Of a stretch of 64,000 nucleotides of DNA, positions 1-15,854 are shown piece after piece (the stretch's first letter is position 1; each line of letters begins with the position of its first letter). The DNA is from Erpobdella octoculata. Taxonomy: Eukaryota > Annelida > Clitellata > Hirudinida > Erpobdellidae. The translations under genes and the position numbers were made by a program. Under the pieces are notes generated by a model. That model was not told the origin of the DNA, did no database searches, and worked only from the letters and a program-made list of their open reading frames with translations. The DNA lies in contig OZ022238.1 of assembly GCA_963978895.1 (NCBI GenBank), positions 43,085,155 through 43,149,154 of the forward strand. Direction: 5' to 3'.

Positions 1-1382
1 ATAGTTATTTAATAAATTGAATTGATTGATTATGTTTAACTACAATAAATGAAAGGTTGAGTGAATCTCTGTATCCATTAGTAATTTTTAAGAGGTATAA
101 AAATTTCTTATTTTAATATTAATTTGATTGCTTTATTAGGCGAATGTTTTAACTAGTTATTTAAAATAAAAATGGTGGATTTCCATTAGCACTTAATTTT
201 TCTTTATTTTTTGAGTGACACAAATTGATCATTTAAACTGCTAAAAATTTATTTAGTGAAATCTGATATTACGGATGGTTATTAGTTAATAACCTGTTAA
301 GATTTTTTTATATCGAGTATAGTTTAAGTGGATTTGTTGAAATATAATTTAAATTTAATGTTTTTTGTTTTCAATTAACAATTTTGTTTTTATTTTCATT
401 TTTTTGTTTCTTTTTAAAAGTCTTATCAGATTAAACGCTTCTAGAAGAATGGTCATATTTTTCAAGAGCATCTTTAATAATTCTAAAGGAATCCTTTGTA
501 GACAATTCAATGAATCAATAAGAAAAAATATTCAATAAGATTTTTATTCTTATATCATAGCAATTGAAATATAATATAATCAATATACATAATTTCCTAT
601 GTCTGTATGTATGTTAGCAGTTTTGCATAACGCGGCAGCCACGGTGGTCAGCAGGTGCTGAAATAGTGCGCGCAGGCAGGCGTGTAATAAAGTTATTATG
701 CAATTGTACAGTCAGTCCTAAAGATCAAAAGAGGTGGCGCTGCAATCGAAAAATACTAAATAATGAAATTTTAAAAAATCCGTCGTTTTTGACGGGCTAT
801 CTCTAGTGTAAAATAGTTGAGCAATAAAGAATGAGAAATAATTTTAATGTGGTTTGGTGTACAGAAGGCTCAATATCTTTTGCAGGTTTAATATTTCAAA
901 TGGTTATAGTTAAGGATAAGTTATGTTTAGGCTGAACTTGGTTGGAGGGTCGTTAAGGTCATTTTGTGAAGATTTTTGAAAATATTTTTGCTTTTATATC
1001 TCAGAAATTATATGGTATTTAGATTGAGACCTGTGTAAAATTATCAATCGTCGTTTATTTTTTATTTCGAGTGTTTGATATTTAAAATTCTTCAGACTAT
1101 TTGTAGTATTTAATTGTTTAAATATTTAACCTTACACCGATCAAACCTGGATGATAAAGGGATCTAACCTTAGTCGAAAATCAGAAAATGCTTCTCTCTG
1201 GAAGCTTAGAGATAAGAACAAAAGAATTGAATGACTTAATTTTTCTTAATTAAGCTATTGTTTACAGTTAATGACAATGGTTCATATTTTTATATAAATA
1301 TTATAAAAATACATGTAACTATTTTGATGTTATTGAAAATATTAACTAAATATGTATACAATATAGTTAAAAAAATTATATA

Positions 1383-1418
<36 letters not shown>

Positions 1419-1907
1419 TGTATGTATGTATGTATGTATGTATGTATGTATGTATGTATACACACTACACTGGTATACATAGATGTATATACTGCACAAA
1501 ATGGATCCCTGCTGGATTTGTAAACAAGCTATGTAAACCTGAAGGAGATATCTTGAGAGTATATATATAAATGTTTTGAATTATTGAGTATGGTGGAATC
1601 CCATCATTCATTTGTCTTCTTGCTCAGACATTTCATACAAAAAACCTCAACATTTCTTATCCTATTAAACGTTTTTTAATTAGTATTATTATTAGTCTTA
1701 TTGTAATTTTTAATCTAATATATTTAATTAATTGCAGTAATTTAATCTAGTTAAATGTTATATCATGTGGTATTCAACTGATCCTCGGTTGAGAGTATTT
1801 ATTATTTTAGCTACTTTTTTATCAAGGAGCAAATTGATATGAAAACAAGTTTATTTGTGAATATAAGTGATTTTAATACAGTTAAAACTAAATTATTTTT
1901 TTTTAAG
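1..1907. other. Upstream stretch without recognised exon
   Basis: AT-rich sequence before the first ARID1 exon I can support. A GC-richer patch near 630-690 could be promoter or 5' UTR, but I see no exon with matching splice phase and no recognisable protein. It is either an intron of ARID1 or its upstream region. A TATG microsatellite lies inside. Confidence 0.5.
1389..1457. repeat. (TATG)n microsatellite
   Basis: About 17 perfect tandem TATG units, preceded by a short TA run. Open frames through it on both strands are repeat translations, not genes. Confidence 0.95.
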
Positions 1908-4900
1908 ATTCCTCTAATGCAAATGACACGACTATCTGAAAGTCGACACCCCTCTCCGGGAATGCCAACTTCGGTGGGTCAAGGTCAATCCATCGACCGA
2001 CCGTCCTCCCACAAATCCTCGTCGATGTCATCGCCAAAAATGTCCTCCAAATCTCAGAAAAACAGGGAACAAAGTTCTGCAAAAAGATCGCATCAGGTAG
2101 TAATCTGTCGTGGTTGGGTCGCGTTTATGTTATATAGAATATCTCATTGTTAATTTGTTGAATTAATATATTTTTTAGGATAACTTGTCTATAGAAGAAG
2201 TCAGTATGGACTCCAATGCGAGCGGTAGCAACGTTTCAAGACCGGCCGGTCAATCAAGATCAGAAACCCCCGGTGCTGCTTGCAATCTTCAAATCCATTC
2301 TCCTGCTGGTTCAACAAATTCCAGATCCAACACTCCTGCTGTTTTGACTGGTGTGTCAATTTTGTTTGCAATTAGATACTGATCTTAAGTATTTTAACCT
2401 CTTTTTCATGCGATGATGTTTTAAAGTTCCCGAGCTCGGAAATGTATGTTTGTGATGTTATTATAAGCTTTAGAAATGGTTTTTATGCAAATAAATAAAG
2501 TTATCTCGAGAATTGTTCTTTCAGTAGGCAAAGTTGTGATCTAACTTATTATTTTAGAATAATGGATAAAATAAAAAACATCTTCATTCAGGTCAGACAG
2601 GACTTGAAAATTCTTCACAGTCGATGGGTAATCAACGAATATTCTCTCCAAGCCACGGTTTAGGTGATCTATATTGTAAATTTTTTTTTGCTTGCTTCTG
2701 GATTAAGCAAATTTGTTTAAGAAAAACTGTCTTGGTCTTTCTTGCATCTTCAGTTCAGCAGAATTCCTTGATGCCTCCTCCGATGAATCCAGGGATGCAG
2801 GGTCAGGGACGTGTCTTTTCTCCAATGGGGTCTAGTAACCCCCATGCTTCTAGCTACTACCCACCACAATCTGGACAGTTTCATGTGCCAAACTTCAACA
2901 GACATGGTAGAGCTGTTTTTTTTTTTATAATAAATTAACTAAACTGACCAATAGATGGAGGTAGTTTGTCATTAACCTCAAGGTGTCAGTCAATAAGTAA
3001 AATTAATTGATTGAGAAATAAAAATTTTAGTAAAAAATGTGGTTGTTTCTTTTCTTTTTTTTAGATTTTTGTACAATGTTGTTCCTTATATTTAACAAGT
3101 TTCTTTATATTATAAAAACATGAAAAGCATGGTATACTACTAGTAGTAAGTGAGCAAGCAAGCAAAGTATTTTAATTGTAATAATATGTTTATGTAGGAT
3201 TTTGTATTATAGCTTATTTCAACATGAAATTTACAAGCAGCAGAAATCATTCATACCTTAGCAGTGCCAGAACTGATTGGCTTGTTGAATAGAGGATTAT
3301 GAAGTTTTAGCTTGTCACCTATATGCTGCGCTCCAAACTGCTATATTATACAAATCTTTTATTACTAGTTTATTTCATTTATGATCAGAATTCTATATGA
3401 TACGTAACATTTGATCATCTCAGGTGGTCCTCTCATGGGACCTGAGCAGATGCACTTAAGTGGTCAGATGCAAGGTGGATATCCCTTTCCAATTCATCCG
3501 GCATCGATGAGCAGAATGCCTCCACAGCAGCAGTACAGGATGAGAGAACCTCATTTTTCTGAATTTAGATCTTACCTGCAGCCCGTGAGGATGTTCGATG
3601 GACAGGGTGGCAAAATGGACGGCCATCCCGATTTCATGAGGTACCAACATCCGAACTTCAGACCGGATTTTAATTATTTCCACTCCAGACCTCCGGGTCC
3701 CCCCTCGATGTACGGACAGATGAACGAATACTCGATGGCTCGACCATCTCCAGAAAATTTCCCGAATTCTCACCCTTATCAAGATTCAAACATTCCACCT
3801 TCAAATAGTAGGAGCATGTTGGGAGGTTCCTTTGATGGCCAATCCGAGAGGACGAGCATTGACGCAAGCTATTCGAAACATCCGAGCTCTGCTTATTCTC
3901 CGCACATGTCTGCACCTCCCCCTACTTCTTTCTCGAGTCCACCTCAGAGAAATTTCAACGACGAAGTCAAAATGAGTTCCAGTGTTGTTATGGCGAGCAG
4001 CACAGAGCCGTGCTACACCGGGTCCGGGTTGTCGGATAGCACCAGAGATTCGGGAACGCCGCACATGCCTCAGAAGAGAAGTTTTGATGGAGAACCCGTC
4101 AAGTCGAAAGTTTCAGATTTTGATACGTCGCATTATAATCAGCAACAATATCAGATGTCAAATGAGGTTTCTAGTGAAAGCTCGAATTCTGTTCAGCAGA
4201 CTGCCTCTAAAGTTTTGGGCAGAAGCGAAGACTTTGACGACCAGAGTTCAACTCAAGACACTTGCGAGGACAGCAAACCAACTAGCGAGCCTCTTGTGAC
4301 TGATGAAAGTGAGATTAAACAAATTTTTTTCTGTATTTTTATGTAATTGTTACGTAAAGCTGTGTTAGAGTGAAATAGAGGTTAAGATGTTGGCCTAAAA
4401 TTTGAGACAACACCAAATACCTGTACATTTAAATTCTACATTTACAAGTTTATAACTAGTGAAGCCATCATAAGATGTGCTTGACAACTGACAAAATAGT
4501 GACAAGAACAATCCAGGAATTACAAATATCAGCAAATACATTTTTTTCATTCACAGGCAGCACCAGCGACACACTTTTGAGCTACCCTGGCGTTTCGTCT
4601 CAGAGCCAAAATGAGAACTCAAATCTTGATGATTCGATGTCTGAAAGTCCTTCAAAAAAATTAAAATTGGTATTATATCTTGACTGAATAATAATTATTT
4701 TTTTAATTATTATATTTTATTATTAGAACATTTATTTTAGAAATAAGAGTTCATTTTTATTTCAGTCAAAGTTTCCTGCAGAACAGGATGGTCCTGCATC
4801 AATGCAAGATTTTTCTTTAAGAGACAACGCATTCCACCTTAGTCTGGTCAGTTAATCCCAATGGAACTTGTGGCCTACTACTGTCGGCTAATTTTATTGA

Positions 4901-7900
4901 AATTATATAAAATTAATTTGCAAACAGGACATCTTATTTGTTTTGTTTTCAAGTTTTTTTTTAATTTTTGAGTTTGCTGCGGATGCATCAAATTTATTTT
5001 TAAACTCATGAGCATGCTTTTTATGTATTCTTTATAGCAAAGATTCGGTCGAAATGAGGCCTTCTGTAAGTTCATGGAAATGGGGCAAGAACCGGATCGT
5101 AGAAATTTCCTCTGTGATTTATTCAGTTTTATGGATGGCAAGCAGATGCCCATCATTACAGTACCGACAGTCAGCAAACAGCCCATAGACCTCTTTAAAT
5201 TGTATTGTGTGGTCAAGAAATTCGGAGGCATGGTTGAAGTAGATATCTTTGATTTCTGGTTTATTCAGGTAATAATTTTTAGGATTAAAATTGCATTTTT
5301 TATTTTATTTTTGTCAAGGTCACAAAGAATAAAAAATGGAGAGACATAAGTAGCTCATTGAACATGGGCCCCTCTAGTAGTGCTGGTTTTGTAGTGAAGA
5401 AAAATTATGGAAAATTTTTGTTTCCGTTTGAATGCTTCCACGATAGAGGCAACATTGACCCAGGTCCCATCCTCGCTTATTTGGAACAACCGATCAAAAA
5501 GTCAAGCAAAAAATCCGGAATTGACAAAGGTTCTTGTACAAAATTCTAAATTTTTTTTTCATGTGAAGTCTTCATTTGTATCCTAATTGTTTACTTCAAT
5601 TTCAGAGTATTTGAGCTCTGATCCTACAGAGTTGCAAGGCTCTCCAAAAGTTCCTGATAACTTCGTTCCTAACAGGATTCCCCCCATGTTAGTTTTTGCT
5701 TCTGTCGTGTCTAAGTCACATTAATTTCGTGTTATTCATCCTATCAGTTATTTGAGAATTAAACATTATTATATAGGCAGGGACTGTTTCCATCTCAGCC
5801 AACGAGTTTTGCTGATCCAATGTCGAGTCGATATCGCACCACGGAATTTCTCCACAATCAACCTCAACTTCCAAACAATAGTACATTCCCTTCAAATGGT
5901 TAGCAATATTTTTGTTTATTCTGGTGTTTTTCGTGCAGTTTATATTAGTGTTTATGTTTTTTTCCAGCTTCCAGGTACCATAATAAATTTCCTCCACCTG
6001 GTAACCCTCCACCTTATGACCACTTCCAGATGGCATGCCAACCACCTTCCTCTGCATCTCCAGGAAAAATCGACAAAGTCGGTGTTTTACCGAATAAAGT
6101 AAAAAGCTTTGACAAATATTTTATGTGGCATTAATCTTAGCACATGGACTTTTCTGATCTTGAACATTTCTGTGGTCTCAAAATAGCAGAACTTTTGGCT
6201 TTTCTCTTTCCATTTATATAGCAGTGTTAAAGTTTAAATGCAGCTGAATTGTGTTTTAAAACAATTTACAATGATGCTTATTTTTAAATGATAATAATAT
6301 TATTTACGAAATCTTTCAGAGAGTTATAGGAAGTCACATTCACAAAGAACTTTTATTTCCATCGACCAGTATTGAGTCTATCCGGCCAAAGTGTGTAAAA
6401 AGAAAAAGACTAAATGCTAAACAAATCGGTGAGCGTTTATTTGTTTATAATTTCACTAATCTTTAGAGCTAAAAAATATGTTTGACGTGCTTGCAGGTTC
6501 AGTGGATGCCTGGCGTATTCTGATGTCCTTAAAGTCTGGACTGATGTGCGAGACAGCCTGGGCACTAAACGTACTTACTGGACTTCTAGCTGACGATGCT
6601 TCTCTTCCGTGGTTCTGCCTTCAGTCGTTGCCTGGTCTGGTTGAAACTCTCTTGGATCATTTTAGAGCTTCTCTAATAGCTCTGTTTGGTTGCAAATTTA
6701 AAGACTTGGAACTCGACTGGTCTGTCAGAGAAGAACATCTAGGAGGAACAACGGATGGTTGTAAAAAACGTTCTGCTTCACCATCTAAGAATTTTGACTG
6801 CGAAGTTGATGCCACAACCAAAAGAATGAAGAGTAAAGAGAGAATAAAAGTTGAGAAAAATGCAGTTGAAGAAATGTGGTTAAATGATGAAAAACTGTGG
6901 GATGTTGAAGGTAAAGGGGAATTTGAAAGTTCGGCTTTTGATTGGCAGCTCGGAAAGGGAGACAGCACTGAGCATATATTTGTTAACATAGACAGCACGC
7001 AAACTAAAGATTTTGCTTTTCAAAGGTTTTTTGGAGACAAAATTTGTGCTCTTATTCACGATTTAAAAAATAACAGTAACTCAGAAACTTGTAAGGAAGA
7101 AAGAAAAGTTGAAATAAAAAATGAACTATCCTCTGGAAAGTCTGAGCCTGAATTGTCAACCCCTGTAGCCGACGTCGATCAAGAAGCCAACATCTCAAAT
7201 CTCATTTCATCTAACGTCGAGCCTGTCGAATGCGGTCACAAGCTTTGTTGCAGGTTATTTCCGGACGATCGTAAAGTGTGTCTACAAAGCTGGGTTAGGA
7301 GTCAGTATGATGACTGGTACGATACGGATGTCTATGGGAAAAACAGCAAGGAATTTGACTTTGTCCCTGAGGCAATGTACGAACAAGAAAGGAGGTGCAT
7401 GCAATTGTCGAATATATTTAGAAGTTTCTCTGTGGTTCCTGGAAATGACCTCGAGATGGCAAAACATTCTGGCTTATTGTTAATTCTGGCTCGTTTGGTC
7501 ATGTTGGGCCATGAACACAAAAGAAAAATTCCTTGTTGTGATTCTGCTCCAGTGTTCAGAGATGCTGAAAGTTCTTGTACTTATCCAAAGGAGCTCGATG
7601 CTATATGTAAGCTTGGCATGCTTTATCCAGCAAAACATATTTCTGATGGCATAACGACTGATCACTGTTCAAAAGTTATAGAAACTCTGAGAGAAGATGC
7701 GATGGTTATCCTAGCCAACATTTCAGGCCAGCTAGACTTGTCCGTTCACGCTGATGAAATCTGCACTCCCGTGTTGGATGGACTTTTACACTGGGCAACC
7801 TGTTACTCTGCCAGTGCAAACGATAGTAACGTTGCTATGTCCCATCCTCCAAGCTATATTGAACCCGGCAACATTATACCTTCTTACACGATGTTGGCTC

Positions 7901-8442
7901 TTGAAACTTCCTCGAAACTCTGTATATTAGACTCTAATGTTGATTTATTGATGGCAATGCCACCGTTTTCTAGGATAATGTTATTGCTTGATAGGCTCTG
8001 CGAGTGTTTGTCTTTGGGTGCTGTGGGGGACGAGCTAGAAGAAGAATCCATGTCTTGGATGTCCGATCAGATTGCTCGCGAGTTTTCATTGGTCATTCTG
8101 TCGAGTCTCGTTCAAGCCGATTCTTCCTGCGCTCATCTGCTCGCTCTGAATAGGAATTTTGTTGGCTCAATACTGAATTTCATTGAGGTACAGAGCACTA
8201 AGATGCAGTTGGCAGCGTCAAATTCTTTTCTTCATTCTTCTGGTGACTGCAGTCCTGACATGCTTAAGAGAGCGATTCTCGTACTTCATCACGTGGCACG
8301 ATTGAAAAACCAGGACATCGACGAAAAGAAATCTCTCCTCAAGTACAAGGATCGACTTCTAGACCTGCTCTGTCACAAACTCCCGAGGAACAGCTATCTG
8401 TCCACCATGATAAGCGACGTCTTATCGATTTGTTCACCCTAA
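1908..8442 (+). CDS. ARID1: ARID1/Osa (BAF250) SWI/SNF subunit, 5'-partial
   Basis: DNA-binding subunit of BAF-type SWI/SNF nucleosome remodelling complexes (nuclear). Exons read: 1908-2096, 2179-2350, 2592-2663 (end uncertain), 2754-2906, 3424-4308, 4557-4669, 4766-4846, 5038-5238, 5319-5529, 5606-5687, 5777-5898, 5968-6098, 6320-6428, 6497-8442; phases agree throughout. The first exons encode Ser/Pro/Met/Gln-rich low-complexity sequence, as in ARID1 N-terminal halves. The ARID domain is split over 5038-5238 and 5319-5529, with motifs such as RRNFLCDLFSFMDGK, LFKLYCVVKKFGG and KKWRDISSSLN. The long last exon opens with WRILMSLKSGL and SLPGLVETLLDHFR, the BAF250_C (DUF3518) region, and carries acidic and Lys-rich inserts. 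Stop at 8440-8442. The N-terminus is missing: either its exons lie left of the window or they were not recognised in 1-1900. ARID1 rather than ARID2 because of the BAF250_C domain. Confidence 0.93.
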
Positions 8443-8824
8443 CGTCACGATCGTAAAAAAAATGGAATAGCTAGTCAATCATCGTCTTTATATTGTTGAA
8501 AAACGTTACAATCATTGTTTAGAATTTGAACTCGTTAGTAAAGGGTGAAGCTGTTTGGCTCACCCCACACTTTTTCATGGTGCATTTTCATGTAAATAGG
8601 TTTTTGCTCATGCTGTGTTCAAGCAGCATCTCTAAGATTTTCACGAGGAAACCCGTTTGACCAAAAAACGTCTAACATTTTAATTTTAATTTGAGCTAAT
8701 TGTAAATTTGATGCTGGAATCTGTTCATTCATCTCTTTTGAACCAAACCCATCTAGGTGTACATGTTTTGTCGTCTTTCAAGTGAAATCAGTTTTGTTGA
8801 ATTTTCAAGATTTTAATTTTAGTG

Positions 8825-8836
8825 AATAAATTTATT
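8825..8836. terminator. Palindromic poly(A) signal shared by convergent genes
   Basis: The 12-mer AATAAATTTATT reads AATAAA on both strands. It lies 383 bases after the ARID1 stop (plus) and about 71 bases beyond the CPVL stop at 8907 (minus). A second minus-strand AATAAA is at 8895-8900, only a few bases after that stop. Function is inferred from motif and position. Confidence 0.6.
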
Positions 8837-8906
8837 CAAATAGAAATTAATTTTGTTTAGTTTGCTTAAGTAAAAAATTGCATAAAATTGATAGTTTATT
8901 TTGCGA

Positions 8907-12426
<3,520 letters not shown>

Positions 12427-13024
12427 GGTAACAACAATGTCTACTGTTTAGCTTCCGGACCTATTAACTTTATACTTTATACTACCATTAAGTAAGTTTT
12501 CGCTGATTGTCATGTGGCCTCAGAGCAATTTAGAATGTAAATGTAGATCACCTGACCGAACTGAAGCATCGAATCGGCAAAGTGCTATTTTGGTACATTT
12601 TTCGTTCATACTATTTGTTGCAATAAGACATTTATAAAATGACTCGTTAACATAAATAAAACTAAAAAAAATTGTAATTGAATTTTAGTTTATAGGCCAT
12701 ATGTGGTCGCCCATCCCGTTTCTTAGATTGCACTGCCTCCAAACGGCGGTAAAACAAATCAATTTTCATTTTTTAAAATAGATGATAAAGTTATCCAGTT
12801 TTTTTTCACACAGAATCATAGAACACTAGCACTATGATTTGAACAGGTAAGATATTTACTCAGTCGTCATTTCTAGAGATGGAAAGAGAAAGAGTAAAGA
12901 ATGACTTATAGGGTAATATTTTTGACGTGTTTTAAATTGTCTCGTTTATGAAATATTATTATACAGGCAATTCATGATTGGGTAATTATAATCTGTTAAA
13001 TACTAGATTCCAAAGCGCCTTTTC

Positions 13025-13621
13025 CAGTGGCGGATCCAGGAATTCCCGGTGGGGGATGGCCGGGGAAAGTAGGAGTAATTATAGTTTATCTGATTAATTT
13101 ACTAAAGAATTGCCAAAAGTAGTCAACTTTGTTTTCCAACAATGGTCAATGACCAGTGGAAGAGGGGGGGGGGGGGGTAAATAATTGTTATTCATTTTTT
13201 TAAAATCGAACAAGTAAATGAAAAAAACGAGTTTTTAAACACAAACTCTTATTTCAAATACACTCGATTTAGAAATACGAAAGATATTCAAATTAGGTTT
13301 TGTTTGTTTGTTTTTTAATTGAATCATGTATTGTCATCCAATATAAAGCTATACTGAAAGTTTCAGCTTCTTAGCTTATCAAAAGCTGGTTAAATTTTAC
13401 TTGCAAGATTTGCGTATAGAGAAAGACACACACCCACCCACACCCAAAAACAGAGATTGTAAGTTGGATACAAGTTTGAGAAGTTTGTAAAAAGTAGTCA
13501 AGTTTGTTTTTCATAAATGGTCATTTTCAAAAATCCGGGTATTTTAGCACACACATATTTTTATTGATAATCTGGTGGCGGGAGAATGCATTCCCTAAGT
13601 CCCCTGGCCTGGATCCGTCAC
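13025..13621. mobile_element. hAT-like non-autonomous element, decayed
   Basis: Left end CAGTGGCGGATCCAGG matches the common hAT terminal type. The right end, reverse complemented, reads TAGGTGACGGATCCAGG. No clean target duplication is left, and another hAT-like end (GACGCCATTTTAGCAAAACC) begins immediately to the right, so the border is blurred. Confidence 0.5.
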
Positions 13622-14275
13622 CTAGAGACGCCATTTTAGCAAAACCTTAGGGGGAAATGACCAAAATGGGAGAAATTCTTTTGAGGGCCCAAATATTTTT
13701 AACAAAAATGTAAAATTTCCAAAACTCTCTTTTCATTTTTTTTCCCAAAAAGCTGATGACCGGTGTGGGGGTAGAAAAACTGATTGCCGGGGAAGGGGTA
13801 GTCTGAGCGACTTTTTCCTCAAAAATCAAAAGTGTGTCGTTTGTCGAAACCCATCTTTAGGGGCCCAGTGAAACATCATAGGGAACCCACTAGACCGTCT
13901 AACGGAGACCCGCTCAAACCTCCAAAGTTTCAACTTTACATTTCTCAGTATTCTCAGGCTATTTTTGGGGCCAAATTTTCATTTTTGGGGGGCCCAAAAC
14001 TACGTCGAAGGACCCCCTGTCCAGTGGCTTCTATCCCTATACAAGCGGGCGCAGCTTCGCCCGGCAAAAAACAGGGGGGGAACAAAGAAAAAAAAGGGGT
14101 AAGGAAAAACTAAAAAACCCGACTTACATATATTTCCACGCATAGAATTTACTGTTGAAGTAGAACTGAACGACGTGTTGCTTCACAAAACTAACCCGAG
14201 ATTCTTTAATTAACATTTAATGACCGTCTTATCTCATCTTATCCGGCGGGATGACTAATTCGATACGTTTCACAA

Positions 14276-14322
14276 TGCATGGACTTCTATATATTAGGAG
14301 CTAGTATATAGGAGTCCATGCA
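14276..14322. repeat. 47-bp near-perfect palindrome
   Basis: TGCATGGACT at 14276-14285 is exactly complementary to AGTCCATGCA at 14313-14322. Pairing continues inward through TATATA with two mismatches, leaving a loop of about five bases. It may be a minimal foldback relic. Confidence 0.75.
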
Positions 14323-15854
14323 CAATGTGACCACCTTCATTTGTGGATGAAACTAACTTTTCGCTGACACCTTTGTACGCTGACAGTTTGTATGAAAGTG
14401 AACCTAACATAACTGTCATTTTGATTCTGTTCAATCAAATAAGTTGAACATAATCATGAACATAAACGTTATTTAAAACGATCATGTTTAATGCCACAAA
14501 AACAGACTGTATCGATAACAGGTACTTATCACAAAATAATCTGGTTGTGAAGAAATGTTCAGAGGACTTAGCAGCATTTTCCTAATTTTTTTAAATATAC
14601 CTACGAAGTTTAACAGAAAATATGTCTTTTTACAATTATAACATTTTTGTTATTGCTCCACCTATTTTGTATAAAAAATGACGTCCCTAGGGCATTAAAA
14701 TAAAAAAGAACCCACTTTAAAATTAGAGGACCCACTCTTGAGTGAGCAGAGGCCCATTTCAAAACCATAATGACAATGGCTTCCCTGTGCCTTTAATTGA
14801 CATGGCTGGAAGAGGTGCAACATAACTATCTAAATTTGAACAAACCTACGTGTCTTTAACCCTACTGTCCAAAATGATTTATGAGTGTTATAATTTTTTT
14901 ATTGGTATGTTTGATTTTTATACTAAAGTTAGATTAAATACCAATGTTATAAGCTACACGTTCTGTCAAAAATGTAAAATAAAACATCAATTATATAGAG
15001 GATAAACTTATCTGTAGACGTTAAATGAAATACTAAAAAAAATAATTTCAGCATGGAGATCTTCGGAGAGGGGGGGAAAGGTCGGGTTTTCAGGGGGGAA
15101 TTGAGCCCGGCTGCCTGGGGGGATAGAAGCCACTGCCCCTGTCTCCTAGTTTCCTCCAATTGACGTCCCTGACCTACACGTTCCTAATTTTTTCCCCATA
15201 ATGTTAAAAACTTTTCTTCCCAAAATAGCTGATGACCGGGGGGGGGGGGGAAGGGAGTAGACGTAGATACTTTTTCATTTTTTTCCAAAAAAACTTCTTA
15301 TCTTTTTCCCCTCGACGCCTAATAATCGAAGGGGTAGACGTAGGTGTTTTCTCAAAAAAAGTTTCCATGGGGTCCACTACAAAAACAGATGGGCTCACAA
15401 TTACCGTCAGTGCCCACTTAAACGTCAGAGGGTCTAATCTAAAAATCAGAAGACTCTCTGCTCCCTAAATGGCGTCCCTACCCTGCAATCACTGGTCTTT
15501 TGTCTTATGTCGCTAAAAAACGTAACGCGTGTGCGCGGTGATTAAACGAGCGTTGGAGAAAATATGAGAATTTGCACCTTTCCGTGCGTATACATCATGT
15601 CGCAAAGATAATGACATTATATAATTACCACAGTGTTTATGACATTTTCCGCTCGCAGTGGGGCGTCGATGTTTTTTGTCGAACAGTTTTTTAGCTCATT
15701 TCTTTTAATTAACATAATGCTGGTCAGTTTACTCACTTCGCGACAACTGTCGCGGCATTTGGACACTTGCGCTGCCGCGCGTCGCGCGAGCTGAAGCACT
15801 GTAAGTAATCAGATTTAAAGTTCATTAGCCGTTCATTAGTTGCAGGTTTTGAAA

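Larger units (their letters stand above)
12427..15854. other. Spacer between divergent CPVL and KCNT genes, filled with decayed repeats
   Basis: No coding exon recognised. The stretch 13020-15480 is a patchwork of G/C-run-rich fragments sharing phrases such as AAGCTGATGACC and AAATGGCGTCCCT, including hAT-like termini near 13025, 13617, 14680, 15160 and 15460. The GC-rich piece at 15500-15840 just before the KCNT start codon is the likely promoter/5' UTR of that gene. Small open frames here look like repeat translations. Confidence 0.6.

Noticed and set aside
1839..2153. ATG at 1839 as start of the ARID1 protein
   Set aside because: The bases before 1908 are a polypyrimidine tract and acceptor; the exon starts at 1908 in phase, so the 1839 ATG is intronic.
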